Shown here piece after piece: positions 9,490 to 17,986 of a stretch of DNA of 64,000 nucleotides (position 1 is its first letter; every line of letters begins with the position of its first letter). The notes beneath the pieces are model-generated. The model saw only the letters and a program-made list of their open reading frames with translations, was not told where the DNA came from and made no database searches. Both the position numbers and the translations under genes were made by a program. The stretch comes from an uncultured Prolixibacteraceae bacterium (lineage in GTDB: Bacteria > Bacteroidota > Bacteroidia > Bacteroidales > Prolixibacteraceae), in contig CAJXZG010000009.1 in assembly GCA_913063265.1 (NCBI GenBank), positions 1 to 64,000 on the forward strand. Direction: 5' to 3'.

Positions 9490-9780
9490 CTACAAAGAAA
9501 AACGAGAAAGTAGTTTTTGTGCAATTTCAGGATAATACCTCAAGTTGTGATAGTATTTCCTGTTACGCATCTTTTTGATATGTTTTTCAATCTGAATTGC
9601 CTGTTTGCGCGAATTGCATTCAAGCTTCCAAAATAATTTCCAATCCTTTGCTTGTTTTGAATACGATAAGTCGTAATAGCCAGAATTATGTTGGCTGATT
9701 CGTTCCTCAACGTTTACAGTTTCGCCAATATAAAATCTATCCTTTGAGTCGCTATATATGATGTAAACAAAGTGCTTCAT
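9490..9780 (-). CDS. GIY-YIG domain endonuclease, short single-domain type
   Basis: 96 residues, consisting almost only of the GIY-YIG nuclease core. The GIY-like strand is FVYIIYS, the YIG-like strand is RFYIGET, the arginine lies in NVEERISQHN, and the catalytic glutamate region is QIEKHIKKM. Proteins of this size belong to the UPF0213/URI-like branch, whose members cut DNA or have unknown targets. The ATG lies 11 bases past the T-run of the tRNA-Phe terminator, in the same direction as the tRNA. The stop lies at the edge of a partial tRNA-Phe copy and a second identical terminator. There is no promoter of its own that I can see, so expression could depend on read-through from the tRNA promoter. 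The arrangement suggests a small mobile or homing cassette; see findings. Confidence 0.88.
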   Translation of the reverse strand: MKHFVYIIYSDSKDRFYIGETVNVEERISQHNSGYYDLSYSKQAKDWKLFWKLECNSRKQAIQIEKHIKKMRNRKYYHNLRYYPEIAQKLLSRFSL

Positions 9781-9781
9781 G

Positions 9782-9827
9782 GGCTAAAAACAAAAAAGGG
9801 GAAAACTGCTGTCTTCCCCTCTGCAAG

Positions 9828-9840
<13 letters not shown>
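9782..9840. repeat. Direct repeat copy 2: 3' end of intact tRNA-Phe plus terminator
   Basis: The partner of 9399-9457; 9782-9835 is identical over 54 bases. This copy includes the genuine acceptor/T-stem end of the tRNA-Phe gene, its terminator and the bases up to the GIY-YIG start codon. Confidence 0.9.
9792..9819 (-). terminator. tRNA-Phe terminator
   Basis: On the minus strand GGGGAA, loop, TTCCCC and TTTTTT, nine bases after the discriminator base of tRNA-Phe. The GIY-YIG gene begins just behind it. Confidence 0.8.
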
Positions 9841-9900
<60 letters not shown>

Positions 9901-9917
9901 CCTTTATTTTGGTGTTG

Positions 9918-9946
9918 CAAAAGTAAACAAATTTTCAAATCCGCAA
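9918..9946 (-). promoter_or_regulatory. Promoter of tRNA-Phe
   Basis: On the minus strand TTG (9946-9944), 18 bases, then TACTTTTG (9925-9918). This matches the Bacteroidota -33/-7 pattern TTG...TAnnTTTG and would start transcription about ten bases before the tRNA. Confidence 0.7.
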
Positions 9947-10003
9947 AAAAAAAATCAATTCTTCTCGAAATTCTTCTGAAAAAAATCAAAATCCATAATC
10001 ATG

Positions 10004-10033
10004 TTTGGTATTTACTTTTCTTTTATACTTTTG
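10004..10033 (+). promoter_or_regulatory. Promoter of the M16 peptidase gene
   Basis: TTTG (10004-10007), 18 bases, TACTTTTG (10026-10033). The expected start of transcription near 10040 lies after the ATG at 10035 and before the ATG at 10053, so it decides the translation start. It is back to back with the tRNA-Phe promoter. Confidence 0.65.
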
Positions 10034-10052
10034 CATGCTCAAATTTGAAAAT

Positions 10053-11282
10053 ATGGTTGGCACTGATTTTCTGACACATACACTGAAAAACGGGATTCGG
10101 TTGATTCACCGTCAGACCGATTCGCCCGTTGGTCATCTGGGTGTTTTAATAAATGCCGGTTCGCGCGATGAGGAACAAAAAGAACACGGATTGGCACATT
10201 TTATTGAACATTCGGTTTTTAAAGGAACTAAAAAAAGAAGGGCTTACCATGTTCTAAGTCGGATTGAAGATGTGGGCGGAGAATTAAATGCTTATACCAC
10301 CAAAGAGGAAACCACTTTATATTCTACTTTTTTAAACCAGGATTATAAGCGTGCTGCAGAACTTTTAAGCGACATTTTATTTAACAGCGTTTATCCCCAA
10401 AAGGAAATTAACAGGGAGAAAGAAGTTATTGCAGAAGAGATAAATTCGTATAAAGATTCTCCATCGGAATTGATTTTTGATGAATTTGAAGAGTTGGTTT
10501 TTGATGGCCACCCTATAGCCCGCAACATTTTAGGAACTAAAAAATACATCAACAAATTTAACAGGGAAGATATACTCCGGTTTATAAATAATAATTACCA
10601 TACTGATCAGATGGTAATTAGTTCTGTTGGAAAAATCGATTTTAACCGACTCATAAAATATATCGAAAAATATTTTGGTGATGCCGAAACCAAACTCAGG
10701 GTAAACGGACGTTTGCCTTTTGAAAATTATTTGCCGCAAACCAGAACAGTTGTAAAAGATACCTTTCAAACCCACTGCATAATTGGCAATACGGCTTTTG
10801 ATGCCAAACACCCAAAACGAAATGTAATGGTTTTGCTAAATAACATTATTGGCGGACAGGCAATGAATTCGAGATTAAACCTGGCTTTGCGCGAACGCAG
10901 AGGAATGGCTTATAATATCGAATCCGGTTACACAGCATACACCGACACCGGTTTGTTTAATGTTTATTTTGGCACCGATAAAGAAAATCTGGAGAAAGCT
11001 TTAAATCTGATAAATAAAGAATTTAAACTTCTCAGGGATAAAAAACTGGGTGCGGTACAGTTAAGCAAAGCAAAAAAACAGTTGATTGGTCAAATTGCCA
11101 TTTCGACTGAAACTCATGAAGATTTAATGCTGGCAATTGGGAAAAGCTATTTGCTGTACAACAGAGTTGACCCACTTCGCGAAGTTTTTAGAAAAATAGA
11201 GTCGATTACTTCTGAAGAATTAATGGAGGTTGCGAATATTATTCTTGACAAAAAACAATTGAGTACTTTGATTTACGAGTAA
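10053..11282 (+). CDS. M16 family zinc peptidase (insulinase-like)
   Basis: 409 residues from the ATG at 10053. Longer starts at 10005 or 10035 overlap the promoter or lie before the probable transcription start, and the M16 fold begins right after this ATG. The inverted zinc motif HFIEH is at residues 49-53, with the third ligand expected in EVIAEEINSYKDSP about 75 residues later. The second, non-catalytic half carries LALRERRGMAYNIESGY, the conserved RG(L/M)AY loop. A one-subunit M16B protein of this length is usual in bacteria; its substrates are peptides or signal sequences and it has no signal peptide here. It is a monocistronic gene. Confidence 0.9.
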   Translation: MVGTDFLTHTLKNGIRLIHRQTDSPVGHLGVLINAGSRDEEQKEHGLAHFIEHSVFKGTKKRRAYHVLSRIEDVGGELNAYTTKEETTLYSTFLNQDYKRAAELLSDILFNSVYPQKEINREKEVIAEEINSYKDSPSELIFDEFEELVFDGHPIARNILGTKKYINKFNREDILRFINNNYHTDQMVISSVGKIDFNRLIKYIEKYFGDAETKLRVNGRLPFENYLPQTRTVVKDTFQTHCIIGNTAFDAKHPKRNVMVLLNNIIGGQAMNSRLNLALRERRGMAYNIESGYTAYTDTGLFNVYFGTDKENLEKALNLINKEFKLLRDKKLGAVQLSKAKKQLIGQIAISTETHEDLMLAIGKSYLLYNRVDPLREVFRKIESITSEELMEVANIILDKKQLSTLIYE

Positions 11283-11342
11283 AACCTTCAAAATAAATTA
11301 TAGTGTTTAGCAGAAAGGATAACACAAGATTTATGGAATTGG

Positions 11343-11416
11343 AACTCAACTCTCCCTCATTCCCTCTCTTCATGAAGAGGGGGACGATTGTGTTGCAGAT
11401 ACAATCAGGGTGAGTT
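11343..11416. repeat. Palindromic intergenic repeat
   Basis: Outer arms AACTCA / TGAGTT enclose a perfect hairpin CTCTTCATGAAGAG (11366-11379) and a second stem GATTGT / ACAATC (11386-11391, 11401-11406). It looks like a short interspersed Bacteroidota repeat. No coding sense was found in the 236-base gap around it. Confidence 0.5.
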
Positions 11417-11518
11417 TAAATGTTGTAAATACTTTCTCTAAACTATTTTCAATTTAATAGTATTTGAAAAATTTGATGGTGCTAACAAAACGAATATTCA
11501 AAATAATTCAAGCAGAAA

Positions 11519-12157
11519 ATGGGAAAACAAAAAGAAATAGATAAATACATATTAAATCATATCGATCCGGAAGATAAGATTTTACATGAACTCGATCGCG
11601 ATACTCATTTAAACGTAATTGGTGCAAGAATGATTTCAGGGCATTTACAGGGACAGGTGCTTACCATGCTTTCAAAAATGATTCGGCCGAAAACGATTCT
11701 TGAATTTGGCACTTTTACGGGTTATTCAGCAATTTGCCTGGCTAAAGGACTTCAGGAAAACGGTAAATTATACACCATTGAGATCGATGATGAACTGGAA
11801 ACCCGTGCAAAGATGTATTTTGAAAAAGCAGGGTTTCAGGATAAAATTGTTCAGTTAATCGGTCCTGCTCTTGAAATAATTCCAACATTAAACGAAACCT
11901 TTGATTTGGTTTTTATTGATGCCCACAAACCGGAATATCCGGATTATTACAATGCCATATTTGATAAGGTAAAAGCCGGAGGTTTTATTATTGCCGACAA
12001 TACTTTATGGAGCGGGAAAGTACTCGAAACTCCTGCTGAAGATGATTACTACACAAAGGGAATACTTGAATTTAATAAGATAATAAAAAACGATAACAGG
12101 GTTGAAAAAGTAATCCTGACTCTTCGTGATGGAATGACTGTTATCAGGAAGAAGTAG
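11519..12157 (+). CDS. SAM-dependent O-methyltransferase (family 3, caffeoyl-CoA type)
   Basis: 212 residues, the full length of the small bacterial O-methyltransferase family related to catechol and caffeoyl-CoA methyltransferases. The SAM-binding loop is ILEFGTFTGYSAICLA (~61-76), the acidic ribose ligand is in YTIEIDDE (~86-93), and the metal-binding region is DLVFIDAHKPEYPDYY (~127-142) with DNTLWSGKV after it. These enzymes methylate hydroxyls of aromatic or lipid-like substrates with a divalent metal. The physiological substrate is unknown. The 3' end overlaps the convergent CPBP gene by 14 bases. Confidence 0.88.
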   Translation: MGKQKEIDKYILNHIDPEDKILHELDRDTHLNVIGARMISGHLQGQVLTMLSKMIRPKTILEFGTFTGYSAICLAKGLQENGKLYTIEIDDELETRAKMYFEKAGFQDKIVQLIGPALEIIPTLNETFDLVFIDAHKPEYPDYYNAIFDKVKAGGFIIADNTLWSGKVLETPAEDDYYTKGILEFNKIIKNDNRVEKVILTLRDGMTVIRKK

Positions 12158-12902
12158 TTTTTTTGGGATACAAAAAACTCAATATTACAAGTATCAAACA
12201 AACAACAAGGACACGATAATCGCCCAGATACATTTCAAATCGTTCAAAATCGTTTAAAAAAACTTTATCGGTTTTAGAAAAATGCGATGAACCCAGCATT
12301 ACATAAATCCATGCAAAATGCAAAGAAAAAGAATAAGCAATATGACCGGTTTTTAAAATCAGATTATTTCTGACAATTCCTGCAAAAAATAAGGACATCA
12401 TTGTAATCCATCCCAGTTCTCCCGAATTTTTGAAAATCCATTTAAAAAAAATAAAATGAAACAGGGAGAACACTGCAGCAATCCAAACCGAAACAAACCA
12501 ATCCGGAATTTTCTTCCGGAAATATTTAATTCCCTTTAGTAACAAAGCTCCAATTACCAGCTCTTCATTTAAAGTATAAAAAAAAGTGTGTAAAAAGTTT
12601 TTATAATTCCCCGGAATAACCAGAATATTTTCAGATTGGCCAACCCACTTAATTATCAAAAATGCACCCCCTAAAAATGCCAGAAACACTAAAAAAACTT
12701 TCAGGTATTCTTTATTACTGATTTGAATTCCCAACCAGAACCTGTAATCATTTCGCCATAAAAAATATGATAACAATACAATTACAACTGTACCAAGAAT
12801 GGCCGAATAGAACCATGGAAAGTAATAATAAGAGAATGTCAGGTGTGCTAAAATGATAAGCGCAACTACGGTTGTTTTTGTATAAGTTGATTTTACTGTC
12901 AC
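12144..12902 (-). CDS. CPBP family intramembrane metalloprotease-like protein
   Basis: 252 residues with about seven or eight hydrophobic helices. The CPBP/Abi motifs are visible but slightly weakened: NEELVIGALL (the usual EExxxR has lost its Arg), FSLFHFIFF (motif 2 with His) and SLHFAW (motif 3 with His). Family members act as membrane-embedded endopeptidases, for example in prenylated-protein or anti-sigma-factor cleavage, but most bacterial ones have no known substrate. The loss of the arginine makes activity uncertain. It lies 30 bases after ricT in the same direction and is probably co-transcribed. Confidence 0.7.
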   Translation of the reverse strand: MTVKSTYTKTTVVALIILAHLTFSYYYFPWFYSAILGTVVIVLLSYFLWRNDYRFWLGIQISNKEYLKVFLVFLAFLGGAFLIIKWVGQSENILVIPGNYKNFLHTFFYTLNEELVIGALLLKGIKYFRKKIPDWFVSVWIAAVFSLFHFIFFKWIFKNSGELGWITMMSLFFAGIVRNNLILKTGHIAYSFSLHFAWIYVMLGSSHFSKTDKVFLNDFERFEMYLGDYRVLVVCLILVILSFLYPKKTTSS

Positions 12903-12932
12903 AGAAAACTGTTTCAGTAAATTTACAAAGAA

Positions 12933-14042
12933 TTAATTCTTTTTTCCGGCAATCCTGGGAGTCTGTTTTTTCGATTTGAAATTTCGTCTTTTCCTGTTTC
13001 TGTTATTTTTCTTTTTATCAAACCGATCAATACGTTCATCCAGTTTAACTTCCATTTTGTTTTCTTCCTTGGCTTTACTTTCAAAAGCATTAATTTCAGG
13101 TTTTATTCCTCTCTTATTTTTCTGAATAATATCCTTAATTTTTGAAACTGAAAGATTAAACGAGGTTCCAATACTTCCTTCAATTGTATACCAAACTTCT
13201 TTTTTCAAATAATCTGTTTTAAAAGGTTTGGCTATCCCATTGGCAAGTTCAAGATTTAAAAGCTCTTTTGGAAAATCTTTTTGTGCTTCCATGTAAACAT
13301 CAAGTTCGTACAACAAACAACATTTCAATTTCCCACATGCTCCTGACATTTTAAGTGCTGCAGGCGAAAGTCCCTGTTTTACGGCAACCCCTGATGAAAT
13401 TGTCTTAAAGTTAGTTAACCAGCTTGAACAGCAAAGTTCTCTGCCGCAAGAACCGATACCACCGACAATACCGGCTTCCTGTCGGGCTCCGATTTGTTTC
13501 ATCTCAATGTTAATCTGAAACTCGCGCGCATAAACTTTTATCAATTCCCTGAAATCCACACGCCCGTCGGCCAGGTAATAAAAAATGGCTTTTCGGTTAT
13601 CTCCCCGAAACTCAACATCACCAATTTTCATCTCCAAACCCAGTTCATTAACAATCTGCCTTGCCCTGATCATGGTTGGTTTTTCACGTTCACGGGCTTC
13701 TTTCAAAAGTTTAAGATCATTACCCGAAGATTTTCGGTAAATATTGTTGAGTTTATAATTCGAAGGATTTTTTATCTTTCGGTAAAACTGTTTTTCGGCA
13801 AGATATCCTGTCAGGGTTACTTCTCCAATATCGTGCCCCGGAGATGTGGAAACTACCACCCTGTCACCCCTTTTAATATCTAAACCATCGCTGTTTTTAT
13901 AATATTCCCTTCTTGTAGATTTAAATTTTACTTCAACAAAATCCGACTTATCTGATGTGTCCGGCAAGTCATTTAACCAGTCGTAACTATCGGTATATGT
14001 ACTTCCTTCTATATTATTCAATGAACATCCATTGCAACTCAT
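12933..14042 (-). CDS. ricT: RicT/PSP1 domain protein
   Basis: 369 residues. The N-terminus is cysteine-containing (MSCNGCSLNN). The PSP1 C-terminal domain at about 95-270 holds a dense cysteine cluster (GSCGRELCCSSW and GACGKLKCCLLYE) typical of the RicT family, which in Bacillus forms an iron-sulfur complex with RicA and RicF that affects RNase Y and RNA maturation. The last ~50 residues are highly basic (KKNNRNRKRRNFKSKK), suggesting RNA or nucleic-acid contact. RicA and RicF are not in the window. Location is cytoplasmic, and the start is supported by the conserved N-terminus. Confidence 0.85.
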   Translation of the reverse strand: MSCNGCSLNNIEGSTYTDSYDWLNDLPDTSDKSDFVEVKFKSTRREYYKNSDGLDIKRGDRVVVSTSPGHDIGEVTLTGYLAEKQFYRKIKNPSNYKLNNIYRKSSGNDLKLLKEAREREKPTMIRARQIVNELGLEMKIGDVEFRGDNRKAIFYYLADGRVDFRELIKVYAREFQINIEMKQIGARQEAGIVGGIGSCGRELCCSSWLTNFKTISSGVAVKQGLSPAALKMSGACGKLKCCLLYELDVYMEAQKDFPKELLNLELANGIAKPFKTDYLKKEVWYTIEGSIGTSFNLSVSKIKDIIQKNKRGIKPEINAFESKAKEENKMEVKLDERIDRFDKKKNNRNRKRRNFKSKKQTPRIAGKKN

Positions 14043-14198
14043 TTCATCCCTGCTTTAAATAATTCTGTGCAAATATTCAAATAAAAGATTAAAATGTCGT
14101 AATCTAAGGAACTTATTTTTTGTGTTTTTTTACAACTATCCAGGCGTATTGCACTGTAATTAAATCCAGAAGAGATTTCCGTCTGAAAAAAGCCATAA

Positions 14199-14287
14199 GC
14201 CACTAAAACTCTAAAACACTAATTTTCACAAAAATCAAGACTATATTTTCTAATTAGTGAGATTTTGTGTTTTTGAGATTTTGTGGC
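14199..14287. repeat. Imperfect inverted repeat in the ricT-mutS gap
   Basis: The left arm GCCACTAAAACTCTAAAACA pairs with the right arm ending TTTTTGAGATTTTGTGGC, giving about 25 imperfectly matched bases around an AT-rich loop. The 347-base gap 14043-14389 holds only this repeat and the mutS promoter region; no gene was seen. Confidence 0.55.
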
Positions 14288-14374
14288 GGGTTTTATTTAC
14301 TCAGGTGAAATGGTAAAAGGGAATTTTTCAGGTTTTTAATATCCACAATCTTTAATAAAACTTTTTAAAAAAAT

Positions 14375-14382
14375 TATCTTTG
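14375..14382 (+). promoter_or_regulatory. -7 box of mutS, nearly leaderless
   Basis: TATCTTTG matches TAnnTTTG and ends seven bases before the mutS ATG. With usual spacing the transcript would begin at or within a few bases of the start codon. No clear -33 TTG is present. Confidence 0.5.
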
Positions 14383-14389
14383 CCCATTC

Positions 14390-17008
14390 ATGGCAACTAA
14401 GAAAAAACATGTCGAAACACCTTTGATGAAGCAGTATTACAACATCAAAGAAAAACATCCGGATGCGGTTTTGCTTTTCAGGGTGGGCGATTTTTATGAG
14501 ACTTTTGGGGACGATGCAATTAAAGCAGCCGGCATTTTGGGGATTACATTAACCCGTCGTGCCAATGGTGCTGCAAGCTATGTTGAACTGGCCGGATTTC
14601 CTCATCATGCACTCGATACTTATTTGCCTAAATTGGTAAGAGCCGGACAAAGAGTGGCCATTTGCGAACAACTTGAGGATCCAAAACTTACCAAGAAAAT
14701 TGTAAAGCGCGGAATTACAGAACTGGTTACGCCGGGAGTTTCCATCAATGATAATATTCTGGAAAACCGGGAAAACAACTTTTTAGCTTCGGTTCATTTC
14801 GACAAAAAGATGGCAGGTGTTGCATTTCTCGATATTTCAACCGGAGAGTTTTTATCTGCTCAGGGGAATTACGAATACATAGATAAACTGCTTAACTCTT
14901 TTCAGCCCAAGGAAGTACTTTTTCAACGTGGAAAGGGAAAAACTTTTGATGAAAACTTTGGCTCAAAGTATTATACATTTCAGCTTGAAGACTGGGTGTA
15001 TACTGATGATGCAGCTACCGATCGTTTAAAAAGACATTTTGAAACCTCATCCTTAAAAGGTTTTGGAGTCCAGGAAATGAAACTGGCTGTTATTTCAGCC
15101 GGAGCCATTTTACACTATCTGGATATAACCCAGCACAGCAGAATCAGCCATATCAATAATTTGAGCCGGATTGAAGAAGAACGTTTTGTATGGCTCGACA
15201 GGTTTACCATCCGAAATCTTGAACTTTTTGCACCCATCCAGGAAAATGGGAAATCGCTGATTGATGTATTGGACAAAACCATTTCTCCTATGGGTTCGAG
15301 GTTGTTAAAACGCTGGATTGCATTACCCTTAAAAGATATCGACCCAATTAATCAAAGACTGGATGTTGTTGAATTGTTTCTTAAAAACCCTGAGATAAAA
15401 GAGACTATTGACGAACAATTACGACAAATTGGAGATTTGGAGAGGTTGATTTCAAAGGTGGCGGTTGGCAGAATAAATCCTCGCGAAGTAGTGCAGGTAA
15501 AAAATGCCTTAAATGCTATTTCTCCGATTAAAGAGACCTGCGCTAGTGTTGAAAATGAAGCATTAAACCGTTTTTCAGAACAACTAAATCCCTGTGATTT
15601 AATCCGCGATAAAATCCAGAATGAGATAGTTTCAGATCCACCGGTTGCCTTAAATAAGGGAAAAGTTATTTCCAAAGGGGTCTCACAAGAGCTCGATGAT
15701 TTAAGAGAAATTGCTTATTCAGGAAAAGATTTTCTGGCAAAAATTCAACAACGCGAAAGTGAAAAGCATGGAATTCCATCGCTTAAAATCAGTTTTAATA
15801 ATGTTTTTGGATATTACATTGAGGTACGAAATACACACAAAGATAAAGTACCGCCTGAATGGATACGAAAGCAAACTTTGGTAAATGCAGAGAGATATAT
15901 TACCGAAGAACTTAAAGAATACGAAACCAAAATATTGGGTGCCGAAGAAAAAATTCAGGTACTGGAATCCAAAATTTTTGGTGATTTGGTTTATGCCCTA
16001 TCGGAATACATTTCGGCCATTCAGCTTAATTCAAACATTCTGGCACAAATAGATTGTTTACTTTCCTTTTCTGTTTGCGCCAATTCGTATGGCTATTTTA
16101 GACCACAAATCAATGATACAAATATTATAGACATAAAAAGTGGTCGACATCCGGTGATTGAGCACCAGCTTCCGATAGGAGAATATTACATTTCGAATGA
16201 TGTGTTGCTCGACCAGGAAGAGCAACAAATTATTATAATTACAGGGCCAAATATGGCAGGAAAATCGGCATTGTTACGACAAACTGCCTTAATTGTTTTA
16301 ATGGCTCAGATTGGTTCATTTGTTCCTGCTGAAAAAGCTGAAATTGGATATGTCGACAAAATATTCACACGTGTTGGAGCTTCGGATAATATCTCTTTAG
16401 GCGAGTCTACTTTTATGGTAGAAATGAACGAAGCTGCCAGCATTTTAAATAATGTTTCAGACCGAAGTTTAATTCTGTTTGATGAACTCGGTCGCGGAAC
16501 TTCAACCTACGACGGAATTTCAATTGCATGGTCGGTAGTGGAACATTTACACGAACACCCGAAAGTAAAAGCAAAAACCTTGTTTGCTACACATTACCAC
16601 GAATTAAACGAAATGGAAGGTGCTTTCCCCAGGGTAAAAAACTTCAATGTTTCAATTAAAGAAGTTGGCAACAAGGTAATATTCCTGAGGAAATTACTTC
16701 GTGGTGGAAGTAATCACAGTTTTGGAATTCATGTAGCAGGAATGGCCGGTATGCCAAAATCGGTGATTAAACGTGCCGAACAGATTCTCACCAAACTGGA
16801 AGGTGGCAGAGAAAAAGAGAGTCTTTCGAAACCTCTTGATGATATAAAAAGTAAAAGAGAAGGAATGCAGTTAAGTTTCTTTCAGTTGGATGATCCGGTA
16901 TTAAAGTTGATTAGAGATGAAATTGCCGGACTGGATATTAATAATCTAACACCGATTGAAGCACTGAATAAACTCAGTGAAATAAAGAAACACGCTGGAT
17001 TAAAATGA
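14390..17008 (+). CDS. mutS: DNA mismatch repair protein MutS
   Basis: 872 residues, full length for MutS1. The mismatch-reading Phe-x-Glu is F35-Y36-E37 in [11 protein letters not shown]. Connector, lever and clamp domains follow. The ATPase domain has Walker [11 protein letters not shown] (~617), [13 protein letters not shown], and Walker [17 protein letters not shown] (~690), followed by ATHYHEL. The C-terminal helix-turn-helix dimerisation region is present. The protein binds mispairs and small loops as a dimer and recruits MutL; mutL is not in the window. It is a monocistronic gene with a probable promoter directly in front of the ATG. Confidence 0.98.
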   Translation: MATKKKHVETPLMKQYYNIKEKHPDAVLLFRVGDFYETFGDDAIKAAGILGITLTRRANGAASYVELAGFPHHALDTYLPKLVRAGQRVAICEQLEDPKLTKKIVKRGITELVTPGVSINDNILENRENNFLASVHFDKKMAGVAFLDISTGEFLSAQGNYEYIDKLLNSFQPKEVLFQRGKGKTFDENFGSKYYTFQLEDWVYTDDAATDRLKRHFETSSLKGFGVQEMKLAVISAGAILHYLDITQHSRISHINNLSRIEEERFVWLDRFTIRNLELFAPIQENGKSLIDVLDKTISPMGSRLLKRWIALPLKDIDPINQRLDVVELFLKNPEIKETIDEQLRQIGDLERLISKVAVGRINPREVVQVKNALNAISPIKETCASVENEALNRFSEQLNPCDLIRDKIQNEIVSDPPVALNKGKVISKGVSQELDDLREIAYSGKDFLAKIQQRESEKHGIPSLKISFNNVFGYYIEVRNTHKDKVPPEWIRKQTLVNAERYITEELKEYETKILGAEEKIQVLESKIFGDLVYALSEYISAIQLNSNILAQIDCLLSFSVCANSYGYFRPQINDTNIIDIKSGRHPVIEHQLPIGEYYISNDVLLDQEEQQIIIITGPNMAGKSALLRQTALIVLMAQIGSFVPAEKAEIGYVDKIFTRVGASDNISLGESTFMVEMNEAASILNNVSDRSLILFDELGRGTSTYDGISIAWSVVEHLHEHPKVKAKTLFATHYHELNEMEGAFPRVKNFNVSIKEVGNKVIFLRKLLRGGSNHSFGIHVAGMAGMPKSVIKRAEQILTKLEGGREKESLSKPLDDIKSKREGMQLSFFQLDDPVLKLIRDEIAGLDINNLTPIEALNKLSEIKKHAGLK

Positions 17009-17043
17009 AGTTGTTTAATATAGGGTGATTTTTTTTTCAATAT

Positions 17044-17074
17044 TTTGTGGGATAAAAAAATCATAATATATTTG
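17044..17074 (+). promoter_or_regulatory. Promoter of tRNA-Gly
   Basis: TTTG (17044-17047), 19 bases, TATATTTG (17067-17074), a near-ideal Bacteroidota housekeeping promoter about 30 bases before the tRNA. Confidence 0.75.
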
Positions 17075-17107
17075 CACCACTCTAAAAAAAGAGGTTCTTT
17101 CAAATAA

Positions 17108-17180
17108 GCGAGAATAGCTCAGCTGGTAGAGCACAACCTTGCCAAGGTTGGGGTCGCGGGTTCGAATCCCGTTTCCCGCT
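17108..17180 (+). tRNA. tRNA-Gly (GCC)
   Basis: 73 bases. The anticodon arm AACCTTGCCAAGGTT reads GCC. The D arm TAGCTCAGCTGGTAGAGCA and T arm GCGGGTTCGAATCCCGT are normal. The acceptor GCGAGAA against TTCCCGC leaves an A4.C69 mismatch where G-C is usual. CCA is not encoded. Confidence 0.96.
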
Positions 17181-17190
17181 CGTAATTAAA

Positions 17191-17216
17191 AGGAAGCATT
17201 TTTGCTTCCTTTTTTT
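17191..17216 (+). terminator. tRNA-Gly terminator
   Basis: AGGAAGCA, loop TTTT, TGCTTCCT, followed by a T-run. It is a perfect stem, ten bases after the tRNA. Confidence 0.85.
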
Positions 17217-17222
17217 GTTTTG

Positions 17223-17321
17223 ATGATTTATTACGTTTACATATTATACTCCCGTTCTGCGAAAGCATTTTATAAAGGTCAAACTTGTTTCATAGCAATT
17301 TTCAAAATTTTATCAGGCTAA
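17223..17321 (+). pseudogene. Truncated GIY-YIG gene remnant behind tRNA-Gly
   Basis: An ATG six bases past the tRNA-Gly T-run opens 32 codons ending in TAA. The first 21 residues (MIYYVYILYSRSAKAFYKGQT) contain the two beta strands of a GIY-YIG nuclease: VYILYS matches VYIIYS of the intact gene at 9490-9780, and FYKGQT matches FYIGET. Similarity then stops, and the remaining residues lack the conserved Arg and Glu. No second tRNA-Gly 3' end was found in the next 700 bases. This is a dead 5' fragment at the same relative place as the intact copy behind tRNA-Phe. Confidence 0.7.
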
Positions 17322-17350
17322 ATTTTTGGTTCATTGAGTCGGTATAATTT

Positions 17351-17405
17351 CCGTCCGGGACAATTCAAATGCTTTTGGGGGACATTCTTCGCCGGACGGT
17401 TTTTT
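17351..17405 (+). terminator. Terminator-like hairpin, possible end of an untranslated RNA
   Basis: CCGTCCGG (17351-17358) pairs exactly with CCGGACGG (17392-17399) across a 33-base loop, and six T follow. No gene ends just before it. It may belong to the repeat region that follows or to a small RNA. Confidence 0.4.
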
Positions 17406-17409
17406 AATC

Positions 17410-17640
17410 TTCATTATTCCCCAGAGCTACAAGATTTCGCTACGCTCCATCTTTCACTCTGGGCTGTTGCTTTTCGCCCATTTTGGGCTAAGAATGTAAC
17501 AAGCCCTGAAGGGGCGAAATTCAATAGCCCAGGGAAGAGTGACTAAAAGGAACGACGCCCTGGGTATATTGAAATCATAAACAAAAGGCGCAACTAGTTA
17601 GATGATTGAAAATCTGGCATTTCATGCGCCGCATAGCATA
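17410..17640. repeat. Palindrome-rich interspersed repeat region
   Basis: Contains TCACTCTGGGCT against AGCCCAGGGAAGAGTGA (imperfect inverted arms), CCCAGGG / CCCTGGG, and GGCGC / GCGCC pairs. A 70-codon frame across it (17334-17546) looks like translated repeat, not protein. Similar CCCAGGG...CCCTGGG blocks are, as I recall, common between genes of Bacteroidota. The rest of the gap to 17986 shows no gene that I can support. Confidence 0.45.
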
Positions 17641-17986
17641 TACTGGTATAGAACATAAATATCCTTTGTGTGATATTGTTAAGAAAAATCAGTTTTACTC
17701 CACCACATTTTCAATGTAAGCCCAAAACAAATCCAAAATTAATCAATGTTAAAGGTATTTTTTAGAACCTCACCCTGAATTAATTTCAGAGTCTTAATCC
17801 CAAACCATTGAGTATCTATATCAGAAGATGCTGAATCCATCAATTGACGGACAACATGACGGGTAATCAATACATAAATCTTATTTGTTCCTTCATTTGC
17901 AAAATAATCCATTAATTTTTCAGTTCATTTCTAAAAGCTTTTTGTATCATTGTCGAATTCATTTTCGAAATAAAAACCAGTTTTCA

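Noticed and set aside
9318-9524. 68-codon minus-strand frame starting inside the GIY-YIG gene and crossing the repeat
   Set aside because: It runs through the tRNA remnant, palindrome and terminator in an unnatural frame and has no family resemblance; it is a by-product of the repeat.
17334-17546. 70-codon frame in the gap behind tRNA-Gly
   Set aside because: It covers a palindrome-rich repeat; the residues mirror the repeat structure and there is no promoter or homologous look.
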